The translations under genes were made by a program, and so were the position numbers. This document shows, in pieces, positions 36,486-46,045 of a stretch of DNA of 64,000 nucleotides. Where the stretch lies: assembly GCF_031582885.1 (NCBI RefSeq), contig NZ_CP133988.1, positions 379,501 to 443,500 on the forward strand, read 5' to 3'. The notes under the pieces were generated by a model, which worked only from the letters and a program-made list of their open reading frames with translations, ran no database searches and was not told where the DNA came from. The stretch's first letter is position 1; every line of letters begins with the position of its first letter. This stretch comes from Streptococcus parasanguinis. Lineage in GTDB: Bacteria > Bacillota > Bacilli > Lactobacillales > Streptococcaceae.

Positions 36486-36512
36486 AGAAAAAAGCCACCG
36501 GTTTTGGTGGCT
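36486..36512 (-). terminator. Terminator after galM
   Basis: Minus-strand stem AGCCACC / GGTGGCT with an AAAACC loop and a following T run. A second hairpin lies nearer galM at 36658-36689 (CCCAAACAAGGAT / ATCCTTGCTTGGG) without a T run. Confidence 0.8.
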
Positions 36513-36576
36513 CTTATAGGGAGATTATTATGAAAAAGTTTTAGGAGTTTTATCATTCAAAGTTAGGAGGTCTTTG

Positions 36577-36621
36577 ATGATGGTATTAGTATACGATAGG
36601 AAGCTTAAACTTTCCTTATAG
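36577..36621 (+). other. Short reading frame with strong ribosome site, probable lipoprotein-start relic
   Basis: AGGAGGTCT followed by two ATGs (36577, 36580) and 13 codons (MVLVYDRKLKLSL) to TAG at 36621. The leader resembles that of lipoproteins C and D (AGGAGGTCTNNNNATG), so it is more likely a truncated array member than a functional peptide gene. Confidence 0.4.
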
Positions 36622-36704
36622 TTTTTCTAAAAAAATTTTTTCGAGAAAAAGAGGAGGTCCCAAGCAAGGATTTCACATCCTTGTTTGGGTCACCCCTTTC
36701 CTCC

Positions 36705-37745
36705 TTATTTCTTAGCGATGGCATGGTAGCTAGTCTTGCTGGTGAAGACTTGACCTGCTCTCAAGATGACCTTTTCAGCTTGGTCACTGTGAATGGCATC
36801 TGGCACTGTTTGGAATTCTAGAGCCAAGCCATTGTGCTGAACCATTGGTTGCCCTTGCAGATGAACTGTTTTGTCTACGAAATTGGCTGAATATACCACC
36901 AAGGCTGGGGCTTCTGACTTGAAGGTCAAAAAACGTCCAGATGGCTGATGGTAAAGAAAACCAGCATTTTCATGCCCTTCTGGAAGAGCGAATGGATGGT
37001 CTAATCCTTCTACCAGGCGGATTTGCGGATCAGAGTCCTTAAAAAGATCCTCCAAGAGCATGGCTTGGTAGAGATGCTGAACAACCGGACTTTCTCTATC
37101 CACGGTCTGAAGAGGAACACCGTCTGGATGGATAGGGTAAAGCCCTTGATGGTTGATCTGAAAGACATGGTCATTGATCGGCTGGGTGAAGTTCCCAGAT
37201 AGGTTGAAATAGCTGTGGTTGGTCGGGTTGACCAAGGTATCTTGATCCGTTTCTACCCGATAGGCAATCTCAAGTTCACCATCTTCCGTCAAACCATAGG
37301 TTACCCAGATTTTGAGATTTCCAGGGAAACCGCCGGTACCATCTGCACGCTCTGTATACAGAGTGATTTCCTGATCCGTTACCGACTCAACGCTAAACAA
37401 GGCACTGTCCCAGCCCGTTGGTCCACTGTGGTTGCAGTTGGTACCATTATTAGCTTCCAAGTGATAGGTTTGACCATTGAGTTCAAAGCTAGCTCCTGCA
37501 ATCCGGCCAGCTACCGGGCCAATACTAGCCCCATATTTAGGGCTATTGCCCACATAGTCCTCAAAGCGATCAAAGCCTAGAATAATATTCGTAAACTGGT
37601 CTTCTTTATCAGGCGTCACATATTCTAAGATCGTCGCCCCATAGGTCATGACAGATAATTGGTAACCCTTGTCATTTTCGAGGCGATAAGCCCGAACCTC
37701 TTGATTCTGCCATTCCCCAAACACGCTTTCTTGATACTGTTTCAC
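36705..37745 (-). CDS. galM: Aldose 1-epimerase (galactose mutarotase)
   Basis: Interconverts alpha and beta anomers of galactose and related sugars, 346 residues. Family landmarks: GASIGPVAGRIAGASF, NGTNCNHSGPTGWDSALF, NPTNHSYFNLSG (with the catalytic histidine) and the catalytic glutamate in GLALEFQTVPDAIH near the C-terminus. The GTG at 37745 is chosen because AGGAG lies 7 nt upstream; the ATG ten codons earlier has no ribosome site. Last gene of the bgaC-PTS-agaS-galM cluster, consistent with processing galactose released from host glycans. Confidence 0.93.
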   Translation of the reverse strand: MKQYQESVFGEWQNQEVRAYRLENDKGYQLSVMTYGATILEYVTPDKEDQFTNIILGFDRFEDYVGNSPKYGASIGPVAGRIAGASFELNGQTYHLEANNGTNCNHSGPTGWDSALFSVESVTDQEITLYTERADGTGGFPGNLKIWVTYGLTEDGELEIAYRVETDQDTLVNPTNHSYFNLSGNFTQPINDHVFQINHQGLYPIHPDGVPLQTVDRESPVVQHLYQAMLLEDLFKDSDPQIRLVEGLDHPFALPEGHENAGFLYHQPSGRFLTFKSEAPALVVYSANFVDKTVHLQGQPMVQHNGLALEFQTVPDAIHSDQAEKVILRAGQVFTSKTSYHAIAKK

Positions 37746-37826
37746 AAACCTTCTCCTCTCATTGTTTTTCTCCATTGTATCAGTTTCACAAGAAGAAACA
37801 CTCCACTTTTTATAGAAAATTAGTGG

Positions 37827-38996
37827 CTATTCTTTATGAAATGGATGAATGATCACCCCTTGAACAACCCGATTGACAGTACCAGTTGGTGATGGCGTGT
37901 CTGGGCGATTTTGCACCTTGAGCGAAGTCAAGAGAGAAATCAACTGACCGTAGATAATGTATGGGAAGGCACGGTAGATATCTAGGGAGTCTGCTGATGC
38001 TTTCACCAACACTTCCCGTACATGCTCGATCCCTGCAGCTTGATCGGTTAAGAGGACAACTTGACGGGCAATCCGATCCCCTGCAACTTCTCGAACCAAG
38101 TCCAGATCATACTGACGGGTATAAGGATCAATGGCTCCAAAGACCAAGACGAGGGTCTGATCATTGATGAGGGATTTTGGACCGTGACGGAATCCGACAG
38201 GACTCTCATACATGGTTGCGATTTTGCCTGCCGTTAATTCCAAAATCTTGAGCTGGGCTTCATGGGCTAGGCCAAAGAAAGGTCCTGCTCCCAGATAGAT
38301 CACGCGCTCAAAGTCTAGATCGACCACTTCCTTGACCGCACGGTCCTTCTCCAAGATTTGCTCAGATAGATCAACCAGCTCTGCTACTCGTTTTTCCTTG
38401 ATCTCTTCCTCACTTGGATCAAAAACCAAGAGAGCTGTCAAAAGCATGGAGGTAAAGCTAGAGGTCATCGCAAAGCCGGCATCATTGGTTTCTTTAGGTT
38501 GGAGAAGCAAGAGATTGCGCTCATCTCCGTGGGCTTGCTGGGCCAGTTTTCCTTCTTCGGCACAGGTAATGGTGATCTGATAGAGCTCATCAACCAAGTC
38601 TTGGGCCAACTGCACGGTGGCGACACTTTCTGGCGAATTGCCACTCCGGGCAAAAGATACTAAAACAGTCGGAATCTCTTTTTTCAAATAGGTTTGAGGA
38701 TGAGCTACGATATCCGTCGTCGCAATGGATTGAAAATTCCAGTGGCGTTCATCGTGTACTTCCTGCAAATATGGAACCAAGGTATCCCCCACATATGCTG
38801 AGGTCCCAGCCCCTGTCAAGATGACCTTGATATAGTCATGCTCTTGCCCAATCTTTTCTAAGAAAGCTTTTATTTCCGCTTTTCTTTCTTGGTACAAGCG
38901 AGCCGTTTCTTTCCAAACACTTGGTTGTTGGTAAATCTCACGTGTTGTGATCTCTGCTCCTAGCTCCTGCAAGTCTTCTTTTGTATAGTCTAACAT
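37827..38996 (-). CDS. agaS: AgaS-like SIS-domain sugar-phosphate isomerase/deaminase
   Basis: A 389-residue protein with two SIS domains (about 50-190 and 220-360). LTGAGTSAYVGDTL and SFARSGNSPESVA are sugar-phosphate-binding loops, and YESPVGFRHGPKSLIND matches the catalytic region of AgaS and the GlmS isomerase domain. It probably acts as a galactosamine-6-phosphate or ketose isomerase/deaminase. It sits between PTS component IIA and galM in the order known from the pneumococcal bgaC cluster. The exact substrate cannot be read from the sequence. Confidence 0.88.
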   Translation of the reverse strand: MLDYTKEDLQELGAEITTREIYQQPSVWKETARLYQERKAEIKAFLEKIGQEHDYIKVILTGAGTSAYVGDTLVPYLQEVHDERHWNFQSIATTDIVAHPQTYLKKEIPTVLVSFARSGNSPESVATVQLAQDLVDELYQITITCAEEGKLAQQAHGDERNLLLLQPKETNDAGFAMTSSFTSMLLTALLVFDPSEEEIKEKRVAELVDLSEQILEKDRAVKEVVDLDFERVIYLGAGPFFGLAHEAQLKILELTAGKIATMYESPVGFRHGPKSLINDQTLVLVFGAIDPYTRQYDLDLVREVAGDRIARQVVLLTDQAAGIEHVREVLVKASADSLDIYRAFPYIIYGQLISLLTSLKVQNRPDTPSPTGTVNRVVQGVIIHPFHKE

Positions 38997-39079
38997 AGAA
39001 CCTGTTGTTCCTTTCTACAATCTAACGTTGATAAATGGGAAAGGAGCCTGAGATGATGCTCCCAGACTCCCATACCAAC

Positions 39080-39484
39080 CTACTCATCTTCATCATCATC
39101 AAGGTTTGACAAGAGGTCATTGACCTTGACAATACTTTCTTTTGCACGTTCAGGGTAGTCCCCTTCATTACCAGTCAGGCTACTATTGATGAATTCGATA
39201 ACCATCGGAAGATTCATCCCTGCGTATAAGTCAATCGCACGTCCTTCAAGGATCAAGCGGCTCACGGTGTTGCAAGGAGTTCCTCCCAAGAGATCGGCAA
39301 ATACAATATAGTCTTCTAGACCTTGGACTGTTGCTTCTAATTTAGCAGTAAAGTCTTCTGGTCCTTCTTCTGGTAAGAGTGCAACCGTATGGATGGATTC
39401 TTGTGGTCCCATAATCATCTCTGTGCTCGCTTTGAGCTCTTCACAGAAGCGACCATGACTGACCAATACTAACTCTTTTGCCAT
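39080..39484 (-). CDS. PTS mannose-family EIIA component
   Basis: A 134-residue EIIA of the mannose family, receiving phosphate from HPr on His10 (LVLVSHGRFCEEL) and passing it to the separate EIIB. The segment VFADLLGGTPCNTVSRL near residues 61-78 is characteristic. It has a short acidic tail (DDDEDE). It follows EIID by 11 nt. In pneumococcus the corresponding transporter is described as taking up galactose-containing disaccharides released with BgaC. Confidence 0.93.
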   Translation of the reverse strand: MAKELVLVSHGRFCEELKASTEMIMGPQESIHTVALLPEEGPEDFTAKLEATVQGLEDYIVFADLLGGTPCNTVSRLILEGRAIDLYAGMNLPMVIEFINSSLTGNEGDYPERAKESIVKVNDLLSNLDDDEDE

Positions 39485-39495
39485 ACCTTACTCCA

Positions 39496-40314
39496 TTATG
39501 CCATTCCAAAGAAGAAGTGGCCAAATGCTGAGAATGCGATTGCTGCAAGGATGATGAGCAAGATAGCTTTTGTAGAGTTCATACCCTTACGTCCAAGCAA
39601 CCAGAAGATTACACCTGTGATGATAGCTGGTACCAAACGTGGGAAGATAAGGTTGAGCATATCTTGAATTTCAATCGCTTTGTCCCCAATGTGTGGAGCC
39701 CAAGAAACTTCAACACCAATCATGCTAGCAATCAAGGCACCAACCATGAAGATACCCAGAACGGAAGCTGCGTCGATCAAAGCTGTCAAGGTACTTTGCA
39801 TGTTGTTGATGAGGTTAACCCCTTCTTTATAGGCAAATTCCAACTGTTTCCAACGGAAAATGTCATAAGCAACTGCCACAGCGATCCACAAGAAGATACC
39901 GGCTGGGTTTCCTGCAATAGCCAAAGTTGCTGCGATTGAACCCATAATAGCTGGTACCAATGATCCAAAGATTGAGTCCCCAAGAGGAGCGAATGGTCCC
40001 ATGAGACCTGTCTTGATCCCGTTCACCGCATCTTTTGATTTGACACCATCTTTTTCTTCCAAAGCAAGGTCAAAACCAGTGATAATGGTGTGGAAGAATG
40101 GTGAAGTATTGAAGAATTGCGTATGCAATTTCATCATTTCTTTCAATTCTGGAGTGCCATCACCATACATTTTACGCAACTGAGGTAAAAGCATATAAAG
40201 GTAACCAGAAGCCTGCATCCGTTCGTAGTTCCAACCCAATTGGAAGGTGAAGAGGCTACGTTTGTTGATTTGTTTAAAATCTTCTTTTGTTAGTTTGTAA
40301 TTAGAATTCGTCAT
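39496..40314 (-). CDS. PTS mannose-family EIID component
   Basis: A 272-residue EIID membrane subunit. The N-terminal amphipathic region (KLTKEDFKQINKRSLFTFQLGWNYERMQ) and GIKTGLMGPFAPLGDSIFGSLVPAI near the middle are family hallmarks; the C-terminal end is hydrophobic. The ATG at 40314 lies inside the end of EIIC (14 nt overlap), two codons downstream of an in-frame TTG. It forms the membrane channel with EIIC. Confidence 0.93.
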   Translation of the reverse strand: MTNSNYKLTKEDFKQINKRSLFTFQLGWNYERMQASGYLYMLLPQLRKMYGDGTPELKEMMKLHTQFFNTSPFFHTIITGFDLALEEKDGVKSKDAVNGIKTGLMGPFAPLGDSIFGSLVPAIMGSIAATLAIAGNPAGIFLWIAVAVAYDIFRWKQLEFAYKEGVNLINNMQSTLTALIDAASVLGIFMVGALIASMIGVEVSWAPHIGDKAIEIQDMLNLIFPRLVPAIITGVIFWLLGRKGMNSTKAILLIILAAIAFSAFGHFFFGMA

Positions 40315-41215
40315 CTTCAATTTCCCCGCTTTCTACATTGCTTGCTGGAGCAGCTACGACTGTACGTTGACTGTTTTTGAAGTGTTGTACTGCAAGGAAG
40401 ATACCGATAATGGCAATACCAATCATAGATACACTCTTGAAGTTGTTAACAAAAGTAATAGCTTGTTCTTTTGGAAGTTTAGCGAACACATCAGAACCAA
40501 CAATGCTAGACACTGCAGCACCAAGGCTTTGAACATTGCTATAAAGCACTGTCAACATTGCTGTTAAGCCAAATCCAAGTGCTAAGTAGTGAAGGTTACG
40601 ACGAACAGGAAGGTAACGAAGCAAGATCGCAAATCCAAGACCTGGAAGCATTTGACCTGCGAGTTTCAGACCGTTTGCCAACCATTGTACATTAGCAAGA
40701 CCTGTAACAACAGTTTCTACGAAAGTACCACCAAAGGCAAGAGCGAAGAAGACTGGAAGGGCACGAGAAAGAGCCCAAGGAACAGCACCAAGAAGGTAGT
40801 TGCGTTCAATTCCTTTATAGTCGTAACGTTCGATCGCAGCATCTACACGGTGAGCGAAGTAAGTTGTAGTCATACGACCAAGAATATCAAAGTATGTCAA
40901 CAAAGTTGCTACCGGCACAGCGATTGTAGCAATAGCAAGCTCTGCATCAATCCCTTTTGCTACTGAGAAGGCAGTCGCAAGAACGGCACCAGAAGTGGCG
41001 TCAATACGAGAAGCTCCACCGAAAGTACCAACACCGAGCACTGTCAATTGAAGAGAAGCTCCGATAAATAGACCTGTCTTTAAATCTCCCATGACAAGTC
41101 CTGTAATGAAACCAGCAAAGACTGGTGATCCTGCTGATGAAACAATCGTCAACTCATCACAGATTTGATAAGCTGAGTACAAAGTAAGTAGTAAAATTTG
41201 CCACCATTGTATCAT
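40301..41215 (-). CDS. PTS mannose-family EIIC component
   Basis: A 304-residue EIIC sugar channel with seven to eight hydrophobic segments; VSSAGSPVFAGFITGLVMGDLKTGLFIGASLQLTVLGVGTFGGAS is typical of the family. The C-terminal tail is acidic and soluble (NVESGEIEDDEF). The ATG follows AGGAGG by 8 nt, and the 3' end overlaps EIID by 14 nt. Confidence 0.93.
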   Translation of the reverse strand: MIQWWQILLLTLYSAYQICDELTIVSSAGSPVFAGFITGLVMGDLKTGLFIGASLQLTVLGVGTFGGASRIDATSGAVLATAFSVAKGIDAELAIATIAVPVATLLTYFDILGRMTTTYFAHRVDAAIERYDYKGIERNYLLGAVPWALSRALPVFFALAFGGTFVETVVTGLANVQWLANGLKLAGQMLPGLGFAILLRYLPVRRNLHYLALGFGLTAMLTVLYSNVQSLGAAVSSIVGSDVFAKLPKEQAITFVNNFKSVSMIGIAIIGIFLAVQHFKNSQRTVVAAPASNVESGEIEDDEF

Positions 41216-41241
41216 GACAATTTCCTCCTAAAAATTTTCTT

Positions 41242-41718
41242 TTACTTTAATAACTTCATAAAGTCTTCTGCAGTGTCGTTTGGCACCATCTGAGACGTAA
41301 TCTTCACACCTTTTTCGTGGATCTTGTTGAAGTCTTCCACGTCCGCGTCCACCACATTGATCGAGCGGGTAATCGCGCGTGTCTCATCGGATTGAGACAT
41401 ATTGCCGACATTCAGCGTTTCAAGCTGAACGCCTGCTTCGATCAAACGAAGGAAACGATCAGGTTTGCGAGCTACGATAAAGAGTCGTTGGCTATCATAT
41501 TTTCCAGCCAAGATATTTTCCGCAGCCTTTGCGACTGGCAAGATACTGAGCTTAACACCAGGTGGTGTCGCTAGTTTCAAGCCACTTTTTTCGATATCAT
41601 TTTGAGCGACTTCATCATCGATCACCATGATACGTGAAACATTTAGTTTGGTAGTCCAAAGATTGGCTACCTGCCCGTGGATCAAACGTCCATCGATACG
41701 GCATCCTACAATAGTCAT
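41242..41718 (-). CDS. PTS mannose-family EIIB component
   Basis: A 158-residue cytoplasmic EIIB that transfers phosphate from EIIA to the incoming sugar. Active-site His14 lies in CRIDGRLIHGQVANLW with the supporting Arg7. The start codon overlaps the bgaC stop (ATGA), so the two are translationally coupled; EIIC follows after 26 nt. Confidence 0.94.
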   Translation of the reverse strand: MTIVGCRIDGRLIHGQVANLWTTKLNVSRIMVIDDEVAQNDIEKSGLKLATPPGVKLSILPVAKAAENILAGKYDSQRLFIVARKPDRFLRLIEAGVQLETLNVGNMSQSDETRAITRSINVVDADVEDFNKIHEKGVKITSQMVPNDTAEDFMKLLK

Positions 41719-43502
41719 AAGTTTTCCCCCTTTACTTCTTTGAATGTAGGTTGTTGAACAAGTTGAAGTGTCTCTTGGTAACGCCCTTCTGTCTCAAAGA
41801 CGATCAGGCTATTGGCTCCTTCTTTGAGAAAACCATGAGGCACATAAAGTGAAGTGGTCGGTCCGACCTCCCAGAAGCGGCCAAGGTTATGGCCATTGAT
41901 AAAGACGACCCCTTTCCCAAATCCTGTCATATCCAGATAGGTGTCAAGGGTGTGGTCCAGCTGAAAATCATATCGGTAAAATGCTGGAGCACCTGCCTGC
42001 CATTCCTTTGTAAAATCGAGCTGACTGAGATCTTGTAAATCCAGTGGGTACTGCTTCCAATGAAGGTGGAAATGTAAATCCACACAGACACCTGTGCGAA
42101 TGCCCTTGTGCTGGCTATCAGCCAAGAGCTTGTGCCCATAGTTTACACGTCCCATATTCTCAAGCAAGATTTTTAAATTCGTAACCGCTTTCTTTTTTCC
42201 TTTGATGAAAAGATCTTCACCGATCTCTGTTTGGTATTGCGTTGCTACATGTTGATCATCCAGGTAAATCTGTACCCGATCCCGACCATCAATGATGCGC
42301 AGTCTTTCTTCTTCCGCATCCAACTCAAGGTCTGTCTCATATAGGAGATAACCTGTGGTTTGCCCCAACTCTTCCATCTTTTCGGGATAAAGGCTGGTCT
42401 CGACTTGAGCCAAATTATCCAGATTCCCAAAAAGACTAGTCTTGGCCGCCAATTGCAAGGTTTGTTCTGGTAAACACTCTTTGATAAGTGGTTCTTGCTG
42501 TGGGTATTCCGAATAATAGGTCGCCATCATCTTTTGAATGGCATAATACTTCTCCGTCGGATTGCCCTGCTCATTGAGCAAAGCCCCATAGTCATAGGAC
42601 GTCACCTGTGGCAAATCAAGCGTCCCCCGAGCTGAACAACCATTCATGAAGCCAAAATTGGTTCCGCCATGAAACATGTAGAGATTAATGGAGCCAAGCT
42701 CCAAGACCTCATGGACAGCTTCAGCCAACTCCTCTGGGTCCCTTTGAATCACAGGTTCTTTCCAGCGGGTAAACCAGCCATCCCAGAATTCCATACACAT
42801 CAAGGGCCATCTCTTGCCGTATTCGTCAAAGAATTCTTTCATTTGACCAAAGTTATAGGCTGCTTTGGAACCGAAGTTTCCTGTCACGAAGAGGTCTTCT
42901 TCGATCAAGGTTCCTGCTCTTAGAGTTGCTCGCCATGGACCATCTGATGTAAAGAGAGGACAGGTCACGCCTTTTTCCTTCATCAAATCCCGAATGGCAC
43001 GAAGATAATCCTTGTCTTCTCCATAAGAGCCGTACTCATTTTCCACCTGCATCATGAGGATTGGACCACCCTGATCCACTTGGTAGGGTGTTAACAACCC
43101 AAGCAAGCGATCATAATAACGATCCACTGCTTCGATAAAGGCTGGGTCTGATGAGCGAATTCGCAGGTCTTCTTCCAAGAGCCAAGCTGGCAATCCACCA
43201 AATTCCCACTCTGCACAGATAAAGGGCGACGGCCTTACAATCATGTAAAGTCCTAGGGACTGGGCTGTTTGAATGAAACGCTCTAGATCCAATCGGCCAC
43301 TAAAGTCAAACTGCCCTTTGCGGGGTTCATGCGCATTCCAAGGAACATAGGTCTCAACCGTGTTAAAACCCAAAGCTTTTAGATTATACAAGGAATGATA
43401 CCAGTCTGCTGGGTCAATACGGAAATAATGGATTGCTCCGGATAAAATCTTAAAGGGTTGACCTTTTAAATAGAAAGCATCGCGAATCTCAAAAACTCCC
43501 AT
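41715..43502 (-). CDS. bgaC: GH35 beta-galactosidase BgaC
   Basis: A 595-residue glycoside hydrolase family 35 enzyme. The acid/base glutamate is in QVENEYGSYG (about 156) and the nucleophile is Glu238 in LMCMEFWDGWF. C-terminal beta domains (about 360-595) include GFGKGVVFINGHNLGRFW. In pneumococcus BgaC is specific for terminal Gal-beta1,3-GlcNAc. No signal peptide or LPXTG anchor is present, so it should act inside the cell on PTS-imported substrate unless exported non-classically. The start follows an AAAGGGGGG ribosome site. Confidence 0.95.
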   Translation of the reverse strand: MGVFEIRDAFYLKGQPFKILSGAIHYFRIDPADWYHSLYNLKALGFNTVETYVPWNAHEPRKGQFDFSGRLDLERFIQTAQSLGLYMIVRPSPFICAEWEFGGLPAWLLEEDLRIRSSDPAFIEAVDRYYDRLLGLLTPYQVDQGGPILMMQVENEYGSYGEDKDYLRAIRDLMKEKGVTCPLFTSDGPWRATLRAGTLIEEDLFVTGNFGSKAAYNFGQMKEFFDEYGKRWPLMCMEFWDGWFTRWKEPVIQRDPEELAEAVHEVLELGSINLYMFHGGTNFGFMNGCSARGTLDLPQVTSYDYGALLNEQGNPTEKYYAIQKMMATYYSEYPQQEPLIKECLPEQTLQLAAKTSLFGNLDNLAQVETSLYPEKMEELGQTTGYLLYETDLELDAEEERLRIIDGRDRVQIYLDDQHVATQYQTEIGEDLFIKGKKKAVTNLKILLENMGRVNYGHKLLADSQHKGIRTGVCVDLHFHLHWKQYPLDLQDLSQLDFTKEWQAGAPAFYRYDFQLDHTLDTYLDMTGFGKGVVFINGHNLGRFWEVGPTTSLYVPHGFLKEGANSLIVFETEGRYQETLQLVQQPTFKEVKGENL

Positions 43503-43524
43503 AAACGCCCCCCTTTCTTATATG

Positions 43525-43604
43525 TAACCCTTTTCATTTATTAATATAATAAATTATTTGAAAAATGTCAACACTTTTATAAAAAATATGTTAAAATAGG
43601 GTTA
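43525..43604. promoter_or_regulatory. bgaC promoter and candidate GntR operators
   Basis: For bgaC: TTGACA (minus, 43566-43571), 17 bp, TATATT (43543-43548). Two inverted copies of a TAACCCTNTTT-like element flank it: plus TAACCCTTTT (43525-43534) and, as its complement, AAAATAGGGTTA (43593-43604). These are candidate binding sites for the divergent GntR regulator. Confidence 0.6.
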
Positions 43605-43634
43605 AATAAGAGAAATCTAAAGAGAGGTAGCACT

Positions 43635-44351
43635 ATGGCAATTCCAAAGTACCAACACATCAAAGATGATTTGAAGCAGCAAATTATCTCAGGAAAATTT
43701 GAAAATGGAGATAAATTTTATACGGAAGCTGAACTCATCAAAATTTATGATGTCAGCTCTATCACCGTTGTCCGTGCTTTGAACGACCTCGCCGCCGATG
43801 GCTACATTGTCCGTCAGCAAGGAAAGGGAACCTTTGTTTCTCGTGCTCGAAAACACAAACTGGTAGAATTTTCAGATGTTGAAACCTTCCCAATCCAAAA
43901 GGCTAAAGTCAAAGTTCTCTCTATTAAACGCGGAAATACCTTGAGTATCCTAGACAAGCTAGGCCTCAACCCAACGCAATTTTACTATAAGATCGAACGG
44001 ACGCGCCAGACTGGGGATGATACCTATATCTTCCACCAAACCTATGTTCCTGAACAATACATCAATCCAAACTATCCAAATTTGGAATACTACAGCTCTA
44101 TCTATGATCGCTTCAAAGAAGACTATCACATTCATATGAATGATGAGCACTTCGAAGAAGTCAACGAAATCGTCTTTCCTACACCAAGCAAGATTGCTAA
44201 AGTATTGAAGATCGACGAAAATTTCCCAACAGTCAAACAAGTGAAGACGACCAAGCTAGAAGCGACTGGTCAAATCCTTGAATACTCTGAAACCTATAAA
44301 CGCGGTGACTACTACAAGATCAAGTTCATCTCCTGTGACCGCGATCACTAA
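43635..44351 (+). CDS. GntR/HutC-family regulator of the bgaC-PTS operon
   Basis: A 238-residue regulator with an N-terminal GntR winged helix (about 1-70; DLKQQIISGKFENGDKFYTEAELIKIYDVSS and VRQQGKGTFVS) and a C-terminal UTRA ligand-binding domain (about 90-232; FYKIERTRQTGDDTYIFHQTYVPEQYI). It is divergent from bgaC with 132 nt between, the standard arrangement for a local repressor. The ligand is probably a sugar phosphate from the PTS pathway. The ATG follows GAGAGG. Confidence 0.92.
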   Translation: MAIPKYQHIKDDLKQQIISGKFENGDKFYTEAELIKIYDVSSITVVRALNDLAADGYIVRQQGKGTFVSRARKHKLVEFSDVETFPIQKAKVKVLSIKRGNTLSILDKLGLNPTQFYYKIERTRQTGDDTYIFHQTYVPEQYINPNYPNLEYYSSIYDRFKEDYHIHMNDEHFEEVNEIVFPTPSKIAKVLKIDENFPTVKQVKTTKLEATGQILEYSETYKRGDYYKIKFISCDRDH

Positions 44352-44356
44352 GAACC

Positions 44357-44386
44357 AAAAAGACTGAGACATCTCGGTCTTTTTTA
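44357..44386 (+). terminator. Terminator of the GntR regulator gene
   Basis: AAAGACTGAGA / CTCGGTCTTT stem, CAT loop, followed by T residues. Confidence 0.85.
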
Positions 44387-44479
44387 TAGATCCAGTATAG
44401 CATGTTGAAAACAATTTCTAAAGACCTCTTTAAAAATATATATAATTAGTGATAGTTTAGCTATAAAAAGTTTAAAAAA

Positions 44480-44657
44480 GAGAGTAGGACAGAAATCGGT
44501 CATTCGTTAGAATTCGATTTCGTCGTCCCACCTCCGCACAGTTGAGTAGGGCTGTAAAAGCTGATGAAATCAGCGTAGTAGAGCCCACTCAACCACTGCG
44601 TCTTGCTCGACAATCCAAGAACAATTAAGAGGCTAGGACTTTTGTCCCAGCCTCTTT
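44480..44657 (+). repeat. Multi-hairpin intergenic repeat, copy 3
   Basis: About 178 nt, almost identical to copy 1 (30235-30414), with the same three stems. It lies 3' of the GntR gene in sense orientation, convergent with purB. The first stem reads GTAGGAC / GTCCCAC, a variant of the other copies. Confidence 0.9.
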
Positions 44658-44691
44658 CATCTATTTTTCAAATTCCCGTTTTTAGTTGCGC

Positions 44692-45990
44692 CTAGTCTCC
44701 CAAACCGATGCGTTCGAAGATTTCATCCACCCGTTTGGTGTAGTAAGTTGGGTTGAAGATTTCGTCGATTTCTTCTTGAGTGAGGCGTGAAGTCACTTCT
44801 GGATCTGCCTCAAGAAGTGGTTTGAAGTCGACTTGGTTATCCCATGATTGGGCAGTCTTCGGTTGAACAAGGTCGTAAGCTTGCTCACGCGTCATACCTT
44901 TTTCAATCAAAGTCAGCATGGCACGTTGGCTGAAAATGAGACCAAAGGTTGAATTCATGTTACGGATCATGTTTTCTGGGAAGACCGTCAAGTTCTTGAC
45001 GATATTTCCAAAACGGTTAAGCATGTAGTCAATCAAGATAGTTGTGTCTGGTGCGATGATCCGCTCAGCTGATGAGTGAGAGATATCCCGTTCGTGCCAA
45101 AGAGAGACATTCTCATAAGCTGTTACCATGTGACCACGGATAACACGCGCAAGACCTGTCATGTTTTCAGAACCGATCGGGTTGCGTTTGTGAGGCATGG
45201 CTGAAGACCCTTTTTGACCTTTGGCAAAGAATTCTTCCACTTCACGTTGTTCAGATTTTTGAAGACCACGGATTTCAGTCGCCATCCGCTCGATAGAAGT
45301 TGCGATGCTAGCAAGAACTGCAAAGTACTCAGCATGAAGATCACGAGGAAGGACCTGTGTAGAGATTTCTTGAGCACGGATACCCAATTTGTCGCAGACG
45401 TATTTTTCAACGAATGGTGGGATGTTGGCAAAGTTCCCAACCGCACCAGAAATCTTACCAGCTTCCACACCAGCAGCCGCATGCTCGAAACGCTCGATGT
45501 TCCGTTTCATTTCGCTGTACCAAGTGGCCAATTTAAGACCAAAAGTTGTCGGCTCCGCATGCACACCGTGGGTACGACCCATCATGATGGTGAACTTGTG
45601 TTCTTTCGCTTTGTCAGCGATGATGTTAAGGAAGTTTTCAAGGTCCTTACGGATGATATCGTTGGCTTGTTTGTAGAGGTAACCGTAGGCCGTATCTACC
45701 ACGTCAGTAGATGTCAAACCATAGTGAACCCACTTGCGCTCTTCACCAAGAGTCTCAGAAACCGCACGTGTGAAGGCCACCACATCGTGACGAGTTTGCT
45801 GCTCGATTTCCAAAATACGGTCGATATCAAAGTCGGCTTTTTCACGAATCAAAGCTACATCTTCCTTAGGGATTTCTCCCAACTCAGCCCATGCTTCGTC
45901 AGCTAAGATTTCCACCTCAAGCCAAGCACGGTATTTATTTTCTTCAGTCCAAATGTTCGCCATTTCAGGGCGAGAGTAACGTTCGATCAT
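44692..45990 (-). CDS. purB: Adenylosuccinate lyase
   Basis: Catalyses two fumarate-releasing steps: SAICAR to AICAR and adenylosuccinate to AMP. The protein has 432 residues in the fumarase/aspartase superfamily. The flexible signature loop with catalytic serine is [18 protein letters not shown] (about 260-277), and the catalytic His region is [14 protein letters not shown] (about 139-152). The ATG follows AAAGGA. It is last in the minus-strand purine cluster, convergent with the GntR unit. Confidence 0.97.
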   Translation of the reverse strand: MIERYSRPEMANIWTEENKYRAWLEVEILADEAWAELGEIPKEDVALIREKADFDIDRILEIEQQTRHDVVAFTRAVSETLGEERKWVHYGLTSTDVVDTAYGYLYKQANDIIRKDLENFLNIIADKAKEHKFTIMMGRTHGVHAEPTTFGLKLATWYSEMKRNIERFEHAAAGVEAGKISGAVGNFANIPPFVEKYVCDKLGIRAQEISTQVLPRDLHAEYFAVLASIATSIERMATEIRGLQKSEQREVEEFFAKGQKGSSAMPHKRNPIGSENMTGLARVIRGHMVTAYENVSLWHERDISHSSAERIIAPDTTILIDYMLNRFGNIVKNLTVFPENMIRNMNSTFGLIFSQRAMLTLIEKGMTREQAYDLVQPKTAQSWDNQVDFKPLLEADPEVTSRLTQEEIDEIFNPTYYTKRVDEIFERIGLGD

Positions 45991-46045
45991 ATTATTATTT
46001 TCCTTTCTTTTGATGTTTCACATCAGTTAGCAACCAACAGTCGTT

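Noticed and set aside
45214..45906. 230-codon open frame on the plus strand
   Set aside because: It lies wholly antisense to purB, has no ribosome site and no recognisable protein features; it reflects codon bias of the real gene.
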